From Wenxinia saemankumensis (lineage in GTDB: Bacteria > Pseudomonadota > Alphaproteobacteria > Rhodobacterales > Rhodobacteraceae), in contig NZ_FQYO01000001.1 of assembly GCF_900141735.1 (NCBI RefSeq), forward strand, positions 496,001-560,000: a stretch of DNA of 64,000 nt, written 5' to 3'. The translations under genes were made by a program, and so were the position numbers. Below the pieces are notes generated by a model that searched no databases, was not told the DNA's origin, and was given only the letters and a program-made list of their open reading frames with translations. This document shows, in pieces, positions 56,265 through 64,000 of the stretch; positions within the stretch are counted from its first letter, which is position 1, and the number at the start of each line of letters is the position of its first letter.

Positions 56265-56899
56265 CCCCCTCCCCCCACGGCCCGCTCCGCATCGGCATCG
56301 GCGGCCCCGTCGGCGCCGGCAAGACGACGCTGACGGCGGCCCTGTGCGAGGCGCTGGCCCCGCATCATTCGCTCGCCGTGGTCACCAACGACATCTACAC
56401 GCAGGAGGATGCCGAGGCGCTGGTGCGGATGCAGGTCCTGCCCTCGGACCGGATCGTCGGCGTCGAGACGGGGGGCTGTCCGCATACGGCGATTCGCGAG
56501 GACGCCTCGATCAACCTTGCCGCGATCGACGGGCTGATGGCGCGCCATCCGGGGCTGGAGGTGGTAATGGTCGAGAGCGGCGGAGACAACCTGTCGGCCA
56601 CCTTCTCGCCCGAACTCGCGGACCTGACGATCTACGTCATCGACACGGCCAGCGGTGAGGACATCCCCCGCAAGGGCGGGCCGGCGCTGACGCGCTCGGA
56701 CATCCTGGTCGTGAACAAGACCGATCTCGCGCCCCATGTCGGCGCCGACCTCGAGGTGATGCGCCGCGACGCGGCCCGGATGCGGGGCGGGCGGCCGGTC
56801 CATTTCGCGCGGCTGAAGTCGCGGGACGGGGTGGCCGGGATCGTCGCCGACATCCGCCGGATCGGCGGGCTGACCCTGCCGGAAGCGGCCGAGACCTGA
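56261..56899 (+). CDS. ureG: urease accessory GTPase UreG
   Basis: A 212-residue SIMIBI-class GTPase that powers nickel delivery to urease. The P-loop is [11 protein letters not shown], followed by [28 protein letters not shown] (the metal-binding Cys-Pro-His), [18 protein letters not shown] and the [13 protein letters not shown] guanine motif. It begins at an ATGA overlap with ureF and closes the urease cluster. Confidence 0.97.
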   Translation: MTPSPHGPLRIGIGGPVGAGKTTLTAALCEALAPHHSLAVVTNDIYTQEDAEALVRMQVLPSDRIVGVETGGCPHTAIREDASINLAAIDGLMARHPGLEVVMVESGGDNLSATFSPELADLTIYVIDTASGEDIPRKGGPALTRSDILVVNKTDLAPHVGADLEVMRRDAARMRGGRPVHFARLKSRDGVAGIVADIRRIGGLTLPEAAET

Positions 56900-57110
56900 A
56901 CTGGCCCGCCCCCGATGGCGGGGCCCCCGCCCTCTCCCTCCCGGCGGGGAACCGGCCCGGTCCCGGCAAAGGGGACCGGACCGTCCCGGCAGACCGGTCG
57001 CCCCCCCGGCGGAGGCGACGGAGGCAGGGCCCGCCCCCCCGCGGGGTCCGCGGGACGGGACGGGCCGGCGCCCAGGATGGATCGCGGAAGGCTCGGCCGA
57101 TCCGGCATGG

Positions 57111-57250
57111 GCCCGGTCATCGCGGACCGCCCGGCTCGGAAGGCTCCCGCGTGCAGGGGCGACCGCGCGGGGGGCGGGGGGCCCGATCATCGAAGGCCGC
57201 CCGGATCGGACGGCCCCTGCGTGCCCGGGCGGCCGCGCGCAGGCGCCCGC
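57111..57250. repeat. two imperfect tandem copies of a 70-bp unit downstream of ureG
   Basis: The unit starting GCCCGGTCATCG at 57111 recurs as GCCCGATCATCG at 57181. About 48 of the first 60 positions agree; the last ten diverge. The whole 360-base gap between ureG and the cytochrome gene is otherwise without gene, promoter or tRNA signal that I can defend. Confidence 0.65.
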
Positions 57251-57262
57251 GCCCGGTCCCGA

Positions 57263-57658
57263 TCAGTCCTGGAGGGAGCGGAGGTACTCGGCCAGCGCGA
57301 GCAGCTGCGCCGGGACCGGGGTGCCGACCCCGTCCTCGAATTCCACGACCACGGTGGGGCCCAGATCGCCCTCGCCGAAGGCGGGCATCCCGCTATGGGC
57401 AGGAACCGTTCGGCCGTAGCCGTCGATGGTGGAGAGGACATATTCCATCGGGAAAGTGCCGCCGTTGCGGTCCGACAGCCCCGTCAGATCGGCCGGCGCG
57501 GGGTCGAGTCCCGACGCCGCGGGCCCGTCCCCCTGCCCGGCGGGGCCGTGACAGGCGGCGCAGCTCTCGGCAAAGAGGAGGGCGCCGCTCGGCGTCTCCT
57601 GCGGCATGCAGCCCGCGAGGGCGATCGGGACGAGGGCGAGAGCGAGGGCGATGCGCAT
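57263..57658 (-). CDS. cytochrome c lipoprotein
   Basis: A 131-residue class I cytochrome c. The signal peptide ends in the lipobox LAGC (Cys about 17), anchoring it to a membrane. Haem is attached at CAACH, and the axial Met is probably in HSGMPAFGEGDLG. The ending AQLLALAEYLRSLQ is the usual C-terminal helix. It lies alone between the urease cluster and the DUF3047 gene on the minus strand. The electron-transfer partner is unknown. Confidence 0.92.
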   Translation of the reverse strand: MRIALALALVPIALAGCMPQETPSGALLFAESCAACHGPAGQGDGPAASGLDPAPADLTGLSDRNGGTFPMEYVLSTIDGYGRTVPAHSGMPAFGEGDLGPTVVVEFEDGVGTPVPAQLLALAEYLRSLQD

Positions 57659-57728
57659 GGGGGGCCTCCTTCGACGTGCCCCCCGGTGATAACGCCGCCG
57701 TGATCCCGGGGCCAGTGCCCGGTCCGCG

Positions 57729-58376
57729 CTACATCAGGTCGACCGGCGAGATGGTGCCGGCGGACCGGGTGCCCGTCGTGTCGGCATCGGCCGAGATCGC
57801 CATGCCGATGAGCGCGCCCGGCGCCTCGCCGGAGGCCGCGCGGAAATCGGAAGCAAGATCGACGCTCTCCTCCGCCATGCCGGTCCCGGCGGGTTGCAGC
57901 TGCACCGTCCAGCCGCGCCCGTCGAAATAGGGGTTCGCGACGATCCGCTCGGCCCCGTCCAGCCCGCCCCAGACATATTGCAGGATCCGCACGTCCTCGT
58001 CGGTGGTCAGGTCGCGGATGCTCGCCTCGGCATAATCCCCGGCCCGCCCCTCCGGCACCCAGAGGAAGTAGACCGACAGGTTCCTGTCGTCGGCGCCGCG
58101 TTCGGCCAGGTCGGTGGGCGGCACGCTCTCGGTCACCGCCCAGGACCAGCCCGCCGTCGTCGCGTCGGCGAAGCCCTCGGCGAGCCGGGTCCAGTAGATC
58201 GAGATCGTCGCGTCCGAGACGACGGAAAGCGTCCCGTCCCCCTCGACCTCGAACTCGTTCGAGGAGAAGAGCCGCATCGGCTGCTCCGCCCAGGCCCCGT
58301 CATAGGGCACGGCTTCGGCCAGGGCCGGGCCGGAAGGCGCCAGTATCGCGAAGGCCGCCGCCAGGATGCGCCGCAT
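57729..58376 (-). CDS. DUF3047 family secreted protein
   Basis: A 215-residue exported protein with a signal peptide ending ALAEA. The mature domain has FEVEGDGTLSVVSDATISIYWTRL, WSWAVTESVPPTDLAERGADDRNLSVYFLWVPEG, LQYVWGG, NPYFDGRGW and LIGMAISADADTTGT, the run of short motifs typical of DUF3047. The start at MRRILAAA is preferred to a longer upstream frame because it gives a clean signal peptide. Function is unknown. Confidence 0.85.
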   Translation of the reverse strand: MRRILAAAFAILAPSGPALAEAVPYDGAWAEQPMRLFSSNEFEVEGDGTLSVVSDATISIYWTRLAEGFADATTAGWSWAVTESVPPTDLAERGADDRNLSVYFLWVPEGRAGDYAEASIRDLTTDEDVRILQYVWGGLDGAERIVANPYFDGRGWTVQLQPAGTGMAEESVDLASDFRAASGEAPGALIGMAISADADTTGTRSAGTISPVDLM

Positions 58377-58504
58377 CGTCCGTCTCCTCCTCGGGTCGGA
58401 TGGGCCAGATGGGGCGGCCCGCCGGGACGGCAACTCACGCCTCCGTAGGGTGCGGCCCGCCGGCACCGTCAGGGCCGGCCGGTCGGGCCCCGGGTCAGCC
58501 ATGG

Positions 58505-59197
58505 TCAGGCGGCCACGATCCGGCCCGCCTCCAGCCGGACCTGCCGGTCCATCCGGGCGGCGAGGTCGAGATTGTGCGTCGCGATCAGCGCTGCGAGGCC
58601 CGTCCCCCGGACGAGGTCCATCAGCGCGCCGAAGACCCGGTCCGACGTGGCCGGGTCGAGATTGCCCGTCGGCTCGTCCGCCAGCAGCAGGCGGGGCGCG
58701 TTGGCGAGGGCCCGGCAGAAGGCGACGCGCTGCTGCTCGCCGCCCGACAGGGCGGCGGGGCGGTGCTTGCCCCGGTTCTCCAGCCCCACCTGCGCCAGCA
58801 GACCGGCGGCCCGGCTGCGCGCCTCCGCCCGGGAGGTGCCGTTGGCCAGCTGCGGCAGGACGATGTTCTCGATCGCGCTGAACTCGGGCAGCAGGTGATG
58901 GAACTGGTAGATGAAGCCCACCTGGTCCCGCCGCGCCGCGGTGCGCGGCCGATCGCCGAGCCGCGTCATGTCGCGCCCGCCCAGCGAGACCCGGCCAATA
59001 TCGGCCGTGTCGAGCAGGCCGGCGATGTGCAGCAGGGTCGACTTGCCGGCGCCCGACGGCGCGACGAGCGCGACCACCTCGCCCGGAGCCACGTCCAGAT
59101 CGACGCCGCGCAGCACCTCCACCGCGTTCGGGCGGCCGGGATTGTAGGTCTTGCCCACCCCGGCGAGGGACAGGGCCGGCGCGGTCCGGTCATTCAT
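58505..59197 (-). CDS. lolD: lipoprotein-releasing ABC transporter ATPase LolD
   Basis: A 230-residue ATPase that powers extraction of outer-membrane lipoproteins from the inner membrane. Walker [11 protein letters not shown]-loop [18 protein letters not shown], signature [17 protein letters not shown], Walker [13 protein letters not shown] and H-loop IATHNLDLA are present; QFHHLLPEF is characteristic of LolD within the MacB-type group. Its start overlaps the stop of the permease gene by eight bases, confirming the operon. Confidence 0.94.
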   Translation of the reverse strand: MNDRTAPALSLAGVGKTYNPGRPNAVEVLRGVDLDVAPGEVVALVAPSGAGKSTLLHIAGLLDTADIGRVSLGGRDMTRLGDRPRTAARRDQVGFIYQFHHLLPEFSAIENIVLPQLANGTSRAEARSRAAGLLAQVGLENRGKHRPAALSGGEQQRVAFCRALANAPRLLLADEPTGNLDPATSDRVFGALMDLVRGTGLAALIATHNLDLAARMDRQVRLEAGRIVAA

Positions 59198-60482
59198 AGC
59201 GCAGCGCCTCCACGGGGTTCATTCGCGCGGCGCGGCGCGCGGGAAGGATGGTCACGACCCAGGACAGCAGCAGGGAAAGCGATACCGCCTTGAGGATGTC
59301 GGCGCCGCGCAGCTCCGCCGGCAGGGCGTAGATGCCGCGGATCGACGGGTCCCAGACGCCGCCGCCCGAGACGTAGTTCACCAGGCTGAAGATGGGGTCG
59401 ATCCAGGTGGCGAAGGCGATTCCGAGCGCGACGCCGAGGATCGTGCCGATCGTCCCGATGCTCGCCCCGCAGAGGAAGAAGATGCGCAGCACCGATCCCT
59501 CGGTCAGGCCCATCGTGCGCAGGATCCCGATGTCGCGGCCCTTGTTCTTCACCAGCATGATGAGGCCCGAGATGATGTTGAGGCTCGCGATGAGGACGAG
59601 GATCGACAGGATGACGAACATCACGTTGTCCTCGACCGTCAGCGCCCGCAGGAAGCCGCCCGCGCTGTCCCGCCAGGTCCAGAGCTGCACCCCCGTCTCC
59701 CCTGCGGCCGCCGCGAGGGCGGGCAGGTAGCGCTCCACCTCGTCGGGATCCTCGACCATCACCTCGATCTCGTCGGCGACGCCGTCCTTGTTGAAGAAGC
59801 TCTGCGCCTCGGCCAGCGGCAGGTAGACCCGCGTCCGGTCGATGTCGTAGCGTCCGGCCGAGAAGACGTAGACCACCTCGTAGGCGCTCACCCGGGGGCT
59901 CGTGCCCATCGGCGTGCGCGCGCCGTTGGGCGAGATGATGCGGATCATGTCGCCCACGCCGAGGTTCAGCTCGCGCGCGACGCCCGAGCCGATGGCGATC
60001 CCCTCGTCCAGGCGCGAGAGATCCCCGATCCCGGTCTCGGGATCGGCGATGCGCGGGATCCGCGCCACGTCCTCGAGCGCCATGCCGTAGACCTCGACCC
60101 CGGCATTGGCCTGGCCGTTGTTCGCCATGACCTGCCCGCGCACCATCGGGGCCGCACGGACCACGCCCGGCGCGGCGGCAAGCGCCTCGGCCAGCGGGGC
60201 GTAATCGGTCAGGCGGCGGACGATCACCTCGGTCCCGGGCACGACCTCCGGAACCGGGTAGACGGTGACATGGGCGTTCGCGCCGACGATCGTGTCGACG
60301 AATTCCGCCCGGAACCCCGCCCGCACGGCCAGCGTCGCGATCAGCGCGAAGACGGCGAGCGTCACCCCGACGAGGCTGATCCAGGTCATGACGCTGACAC
60401 CGCCGGTGGCCCGCCGCGCGCGCAGGTAGCGCCAGGCGATCATCCATTCGAACGGGGCGAAGGGGGCGGTGCGTCGGGCCAT
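59190..60482 (-). CDS. lolC: lipoprotein-releasing ABC transporter permease LolC/E
   Basis: A 430-residue membrane protein with one N-terminal helix ([23 protein letters not shown]), a large periplasmic domain (residues about 45-270) and three C-terminal helices. The start [24 protein letters not shown] and the cytoplasmic loop [28 protein letters not shown] are typical of LolC/LolE. A single permease gene next to lolD implies a homodimeric transporter, as usual in alphaproteobacteria (LolC/E or LolF), so the lolC symbol is approximate. Confidence 0.93.
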   Translation of the reverse strand: MARRTAPFAPFEWMIAWRYLRARRATGGVSVMTWISLVGVTLAVFALIATLAVRAGFRAEFVDTIVGANAHVTVYPVPEVVPGTEVIVRRLTDYAPLAEALAAAPGVVRAAPMVRGQVMANNGQANAGVEVYGMALEDVARIPRIADPETGIGDLSRLDEGIAIGSGVARELNLGVGDMIRIISPNGARTPMGTSPRVSAYEVVYVFSAGRYDIDRTRVYLPLAEAQSFFNKDGVADEIEVMVEDPDEVERYLPALAAAAGETGVQLWTWRDSAGGFLRALTVEDNVMFVILSILVLIASLNIISGLIMLVKNKGRDIGILRTMGLTEGSVLRIFFLCGASIGTIGTILGVALGIAFATWIDPIFSLVNYVSGGGVWDPSIRGIYALPAELRGADILKAVSLSLLLSWVVTILPARRAARMNPVEALRYE

Positions 60483-60718
60483 GGGATCCTCCGGGCGCCG
60501 GGAGAGGCAGGCCGCGGCTTCGCCCGGCGCGGCCCCGCCGTCAAGTCACGGGCCCGTTGCCGGGGCCCGGGCGCAGAGGAGGGGCCGGACGGGCCGGGCG
60601 GGAGACCGGACGGGGCGAAGTGACGCCGCCCGTACCCTGCCCGTCCTTCGCCCGGCCCCGAGGCTTCGACCCCGCGCCGCGCGGCTCCGCCCCCCCGCCG
60701 GGGCCGGAGGCAGCCCCT

Positions 60719-61429
60719 TCAGTAGTGGTTGCCCTCGGCCGCCCAGCGCGAGACGTCCCCGGCGCCGGCCGCCGCCTTGCCCTCGGCCGCCCAGACGAGG
60801 CCGCGGCGCAGCATCTCGTGGGCCGGGCCCTGCGCGATGACGGAGGCCTTGTGGCCCAGCGCGTTGTAATAGACCCGGCCGTTCCCCCAGACCCGCTTCC
60901 AGGCGACCGGCACGTCCACCGGCCCGTTCGCGGCGTGATACCATTCGACCGTCGGAAAGCGCGTCGTGGCCAGCACCTCGTTCGCCGGGTCGACATGCAG
61001 GTAGTACTGCTCGGACGAGACCGGGAAGGACTCGATCCCCGCGACCAGCGGATCGTCCGAGACGATGTCGACGGTATAATCCACGCCGTCGCCGCCCGGA
61101 TGCGCGACCCAGTTCGCCCCGGTCACGAACTGCCACAGCACGTTCGACCGGAAGGCGTCGCACATGCCGCCATGGCACCCGGCGAGGCCGGTTCCCCGTG
61201 CCACCGCCTCGCTCACGTTGCGCGCGGCCTCCTTCGACAGCTCGGACATGGTCCAGACCGGCACGATCAGCGCGTAGCCGCGCAGCGCCTCGCCGTCGTC
61301 GAACGGGGCGAGGCTGTCGGTGAGATGCACCTCCATCCCCTCGCCGTCCAGCATGCGGGCGAAGATCCCCGCCACCTGCTCGGGCTCGTGCCCCTCCCAG
61401 CCGCCCCAGGTGATGAGTGCCTTGGCCAT
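60719..61429 (-). CDS. ThuA-like domain protein
   Basis: A 236-residue protein of the ThuA (trehalose utilisation) family, a glutamine-amidotransferase-like fold. KALITWGGWEGHEPEQVAGIFARML, YALIVPVWTMSELSKEAARNVSEAV, GTGLAGCHGGMCDAFR, HPGGDGVDYTVDI and PVAWKRVWGNGRVYYNALGH are the family blocks. GCHGG has Cys at the position of the amidotransferase nucleophile. ThuA homologues act in disaccharide oxidation or isomerisation; no sugar genes are adjacent here, so the role is open. Confidence 0.9.
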   Translation of the reverse strand: MAKALITWGGWEGHEPEQVAGIFARMLDGEGMEVHLTDSLAPFDDGEALRGYALIVPVWTMSELSKEAARNVSEAVARGTGLAGCHGGMCDAFRSNVLWQFVTGANWVAHPGGDGVDYTVDIVSDDPLVAGIESFPVSSEQYYLHVDPANEVLATTRFPTVEWYHAANGPVDVPVAWKRVWGNGRVYYNALGHKASVIAQGPAHEMLRRGLVWAAEGKAAAGAGDVSRWAAEGNHY

Positions 61430-61938
61430 CGTCTCGTCCTCCACTTGATCGGCGCGGACCCTGCGCCGGGGACGGTGGACATGCAAGGCCGCGTCGCGCG
61501 CCCGTCCCCCGGGGGGGCGCGCCGCCCCCGGCCCGGGCCGCCGGGAGCCGTCTCCGCCGTCGCCCGATCCCGGAAGCGCCGACGCTCCCTGCCCCCCGCC
61601 GGCCACAGGATTCGCGGAAAGACACGTCCCGTCCGCACCCGCCTCCGGCCCCACCGGCCCCGCGGCGCTCGTCGGACCGCGGCGCTTCGCCCCGCCACCT
61701 GCCTTCGCAGGGGGGAAGCACCTTCTGCGGCCACCGCCGCAGGCACCGCGGGAACAGGGGCTCCGCGGCCGACGCGGGGCCCCCGGAACCGCGGCTCCCG
61801 GCCCTGGCCCGCCCCCTGTCTTCGCAGGGTCGCAAATACCGTCCGCACCCGCCACCGGCGCCACCGCCGGGACAGGGGGCTCGCACCGCCGCCCGCTCCG
61901 AAAGACAGCGTGCGGGCCGAACGTCCCGCTCCGCCGGA
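61430..61938. repeat. intergenic region with two copies of the TTCGCAGG dispersed element
   Basis: About 510 bases with no convincing gene. Two elements on the minus strand, near 61694-61721 and 61811-61841, read TGCTTCCCCCCTGCGAAGGCAGG and CGGTATTTGCGACCCTGCGAAG. They match the element after the sugar operon at 43.0 kb. Both are upstream of the ThuA-like gene and downstream of proS on the minus strand. Confidence 0.5.
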
Positions 61939-63276
61939 TCAGCGGCCGTAGATCGTGGCGATCCGGTCGATCACGGCCTCGACCGACATCTCCTCGGCCT
62001 CGCCCGTGCGGCGGGAGGTCAGCTCGACCTTGCCGTCCTTCAGGCCCCGCGGGCCGACCGTGACGCGCCAGGGCAGGCCGATCAGGTCCATCGTCCCGAA
62101 CTTCTCGCCCGCCCGCGCATCGCGGTCGTCGACCAGCGCCTCGAGCCCGCGCGCGGCCAGACCCGCCTCGATCGCCGCGCAAGCGGCATCGCAATCGCCG
62201 TCTCCCGCGCGCAGGTTCACCACCCCCGCGTGGAACGGCGTGACGCCTTCGGGCCAGACGATGCCCTTGTCGTCGTGGCTGGCCTCGATGATCGCGCCGA
62301 GCAGGCGCGACACCCCGATCCCGTGCGAGCCCATGTGGACCGGCACCTGCCTGCCGTCCGGCCCCTGCACCACGGCGCCCATCGGTTCGGAATACTTGGT
62401 CCCGAAGTAGAAGATCTGCCCGACCTCGATCCCGCGCCCGACCCGGCGATGCGCCTCCGGCACCTCGGCCTCGTAGACGGCGGCGTCATGCGTCTCGTCG
62501 GTGCGCGCGTAGAGCGTCGTGAACTCCTCGCAGATCGCGGCGATCTCGGCCCGGTCGTCGTAATCGACCTCGCGCGCGCCCAGCTTCAGCCCGGTGACCC
62601 GGTCGTCGTAGAAGACCTCGCTCTCGCCCGTCTCGGCCAGGACGAGGAATTCGTGCGTGTCCTCGCCGCCGATCGGCCCGCTATCGGCGCGCATCGGGAT
62701 CGCCGTCAGGCCCATCCGCTCGTAGGTGCGCAGGTAGCTGACCATGTGCCGGTTGTAGGCGTGGAGCGCGGCCTCCTTGTCGAGGTCGAAATTGTAGCCG
62801 TCCTTCATCAGGAACTCGCGGCCGCGCATCACGCCGAAGCGGGGGCGCATCTCGTCCCGGAACTTCCACTGGATGTGGTAGAGCGTCAGCGGCAGGTCCC
62901 TGTAGCTGCTGACGTGGGACCGGAAGATGTCGGTGATCATCTCCTCGTTGGTCGGCCCGTAGAGCATCTCCCGGTTCTGCCGGTCGGTGATCCGCAGCAT
63001 CTCGGGCCCGTAGGCGTCGTAGCGCCCGCTCTCGCGCCAGAGCTCGGCCGGCTGCAGCGTCGGCATCAGCAGGGGAATGTGGCCCGCGCGCTCCTGCTCC
63101 TCGTGGACGATGCGCTCGATGTTCTTCAGCACCCGCCAGCCGAGCGGCAGCCAGGAATAGATTCCCGCCTGCTGCTGCTTGATCATCCCCCCCTGAAGCA
63201 TGAGCCGGTGGCTGACGATCTGCGCCTCGCGCGGGGTCTCCTTCAGGGTCGGCAGGAAGTAGCGGGTCAGGCGCAT
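61939..63276 (-). CDS. proS: proline--tRNA ligase
   Basis: A 445-residue class II synthetase of the short alphaproteobacterial type, lacking the large editing insertion of E. coli Pro[47 protein letters not shown] is the conserved start. Motif 2 is [25 protein letters not shown], motif 3 contains [16 protein letters not shown], and the anticodon-binding domain ends [14 protein letters not shown]. The start at MRLTRY was chosen over an upstream ATG because it is the family N-terminus. Confidence 0.97.
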   Translation of the reverse strand: MRLTRYFLPTLKETPREAQIVSHRLMLQGGMIKQQQAGIYSWLPLGWRVLKNIERIVHEEQERAGHIPLLMPTLQPAELWRESGRYDAYGPEMLRITDRQNREMLYGPTNEEMITDIFRSHVSSYRDLPLTLYHIQWKFRDEMRPRFGVMRGREFLMKDGYNFDLDKEAALHAYNRHMVSYLRTYERMGLTAIPMRADSGPIGGEDTHEFLVLAETGESEVFYDDRVTGLKLGAREVDYDDRAEIAAICEEFTTLYARTDETHDAAVYEAEVPEAHRRVGRGIEVGQIFYFGTKYSEPMGAVVQGPDGRQVPVHMGSHGIGVSRLLGAIIEASHDDKGIVWPEGVTPFHAGVVNLRAGDGDCDAACAAIEAGLAARGLEALVDDRDARAGEKFGTMDLIGLPWRVTVGPRGLKDGKVELTSRRTGEAEEMSVEAVIDRIATIYGR

Positions 63277-63358
63277 GGTCACACTCGCGGAACTGGGGCG
63301 AGAGGCTGCATAAGCGCTCCCCCGGGGCCGTGACAAGCGGCCTCGGGGGCCTTTGGCG

Positions 63359-63775
63359 CTACTCCGCGGGCCGGACCGCGTGGCGGTGCGGCCGGACCGT
63401 GCCCTCCGCGCCGAACCCGTAGCGGAACAGGACGACCAGGAAGGTGAGCATGGAGGCGATCGTGACGAAGCTGCCCACGATGGCCAGGATCTCGGACCCG
63501 CCGGAAGTGGCGAGCGCGATGCCGGGCACCAAGAGGACGACGCCCGCCACGGCGACGACGAAATGGATGCCGGCCAGGCGCGAGGCGTTCGCCGCGGGCG
63601 TCGTGCGATAGTAGAGCCCGAACAGGCCGAGCGTCACCCAGCCCACGAGATTGAGATGCGCATGCGCGCCGACCATCATGTGGTTCTGGCTGGCGGCCAT
63701 CTGGATGCCCCAGGCCATGCCGATCGTGACGCATATGGCGCCCGCGGCGAAGAAGCGGAATGCGATGTCCTTCAT
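63359..63775 (-). CDS. four-helix membrane protein with HAHLNLVGW motif
   Basis: A 138-residue inner-membrane protein with about four transmembrane helices. [22 protein letters not shown] resembles a haem-copper oxidase or NorB subunit I helix and small relatives found near cbb3 and NO reductase genes. Whether the histidines bind haem or metal is unknown; the protein is far too short to be an oxidase subunit. It is on the same strand as proS and the fragment at the window edge. Confidence 0.75.
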   Translation of the reverse strand: MKDIAFRFFAAGAICVTIGMAWGIQMAASQNHMMVGAHAHLNLVGWVTLGLFGLYYRTTPAANASRLAGIHFVVAVAGVVLLVPGIALATSGGSEILAIVGSFVTIASMLTFLVVLFRYGFGAEGTVRPHRHAVRPAE

Positions 63776-63866
63776 CTGGTTCTTCCCTCGTCTGTCGCGG
63801 CCGGCGGGGCCGCCCCGGGGCGGACGGGCGGGCGGGGTGGGTCTCGCCCGCCCGTCCCGACCTGCA

Positions 63867-64000
63867 TCATTCCGCGCCGAGCGGCGGCCCGGTGAAATCC
63901 AGGTTGTGCCGCTTCGCGCTCTCTATCACCGCCTCCATGTCCTCGGGGATGCGGTACCGTCCCTCGGCCATGTCGCGGAAGAAGCCCTCGAACCCGCCGG
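63867..64000 (-). CDS. C-terminal fragment of an unidentified protein (partial)
   Basis: The window's right edge cuts a minus-strand gene whose last 44 residues can be read: GGFEGFFRDMAEGRYR, then IPEDMEAVIESAKRHNLDF and TGPPLGAE before TGA. The composition is clearly protein-like. An ending with a short helical tail and FxGPPL resembles the tails of some cupin proteins, but the evidence is too thin for an assignment. Confidence 0.5.
   Translation of the reverse strand, partial: GGFEGFFRDMAEGRYRIPEDMEAVIESAKRHNLDFTGPPLGAE

Overview
The window is one continuous stretch of a very GC-rich (roughly 70% by eye) alphaproteobacterial chromosome, most likely from the Rhodobacterales/Rhodobacteraceae. 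The evidence is the gene content: MmcB with an alphaproteobacterial SOS box, DUF6476, DUF6446, DUF2849 and DUF934 proteins, glyQ and glyS separated by small membrane-protein genes, the short (445 aa) type of prolyl-tRNA synthetase, and a tRNA-His with A73 and no encoded G-1. I see no insertion sequence, prophage, integrase, CRISPR array or rRNA operon. The window looks like core chromosome with a few accessory catabolic and signalling modules.

Layout. 0-8.7 kb: M3 oligopeptidase, acetyltransferase, small oxidoreductases and a glyoxalase-fold protein, then rpoH (sigma-32), the rluD-type pseudouridine synthase and a DUF6476 protein. 8.7-11 kb: an RNA-rich section with tRNA-His, mmcB under a perfect SOS box, a structured RNA that I interpret as 6S RNA, a 40-bp tandem repeat and tRNA-Thr. 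11-23 kb: sufE, glyS/glyQ, an apparently catalytically dead trypsin-like secreted protein, osmC and a DEAD-box helicase. 23-29.5 kb: assimilatory sulfate reduction (Lrp-type regulator, cysG, DUF2849, sulfite reductase, APS-type cysH, DUF934, ferredoxin-NADP reductase). 29.5-34.2 kb: infC with an apparent AUA start, a repeat-rich OmpA-like protein and msrA.

34.3-45.2 kb is a galactoside-type catabolic locus: an esterase, an EbgR-like LacI regulator, an ABC sugar importer (binding protein, two permeases, ATPase) with a GH2 beta-galactosidase-type enzyme inside the operon, and a convergent gene that fuses a Gfo/Idh/MocA dehydrogenase to an aldo/keto reductase. A shared GTAAACTTT motif lies in front of both transcription units, suggesting one regulon. 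45.3-49.8 kb is a signalling module: a short LOV-domain (blue-light type) protein overlapping a CheB-CheR-PAS-HWE-type kinase, with a single-domain response regulator converging on the kinase.

50-57 kb is a complete urease cluster (ureD, A, B, C, E, F, G). It is interrupted by an LprI-like secreted protein, a Tat-exported cyclase-family hydrolase and an AhpD-like protein between ureB and ureC, and by a tiny proline-rich frame between ureC and the histidine-rich ureE. 57-64 kb holds a cytochrome c lipoprotein, a DUF3047 protein, the lipoprotein-release transporter (lolD and lolC/E), a ThuA-like protein, proS and a small membrane protein, and ends inside an unidentified gene. All calls were made by reading the sequence without database searches.
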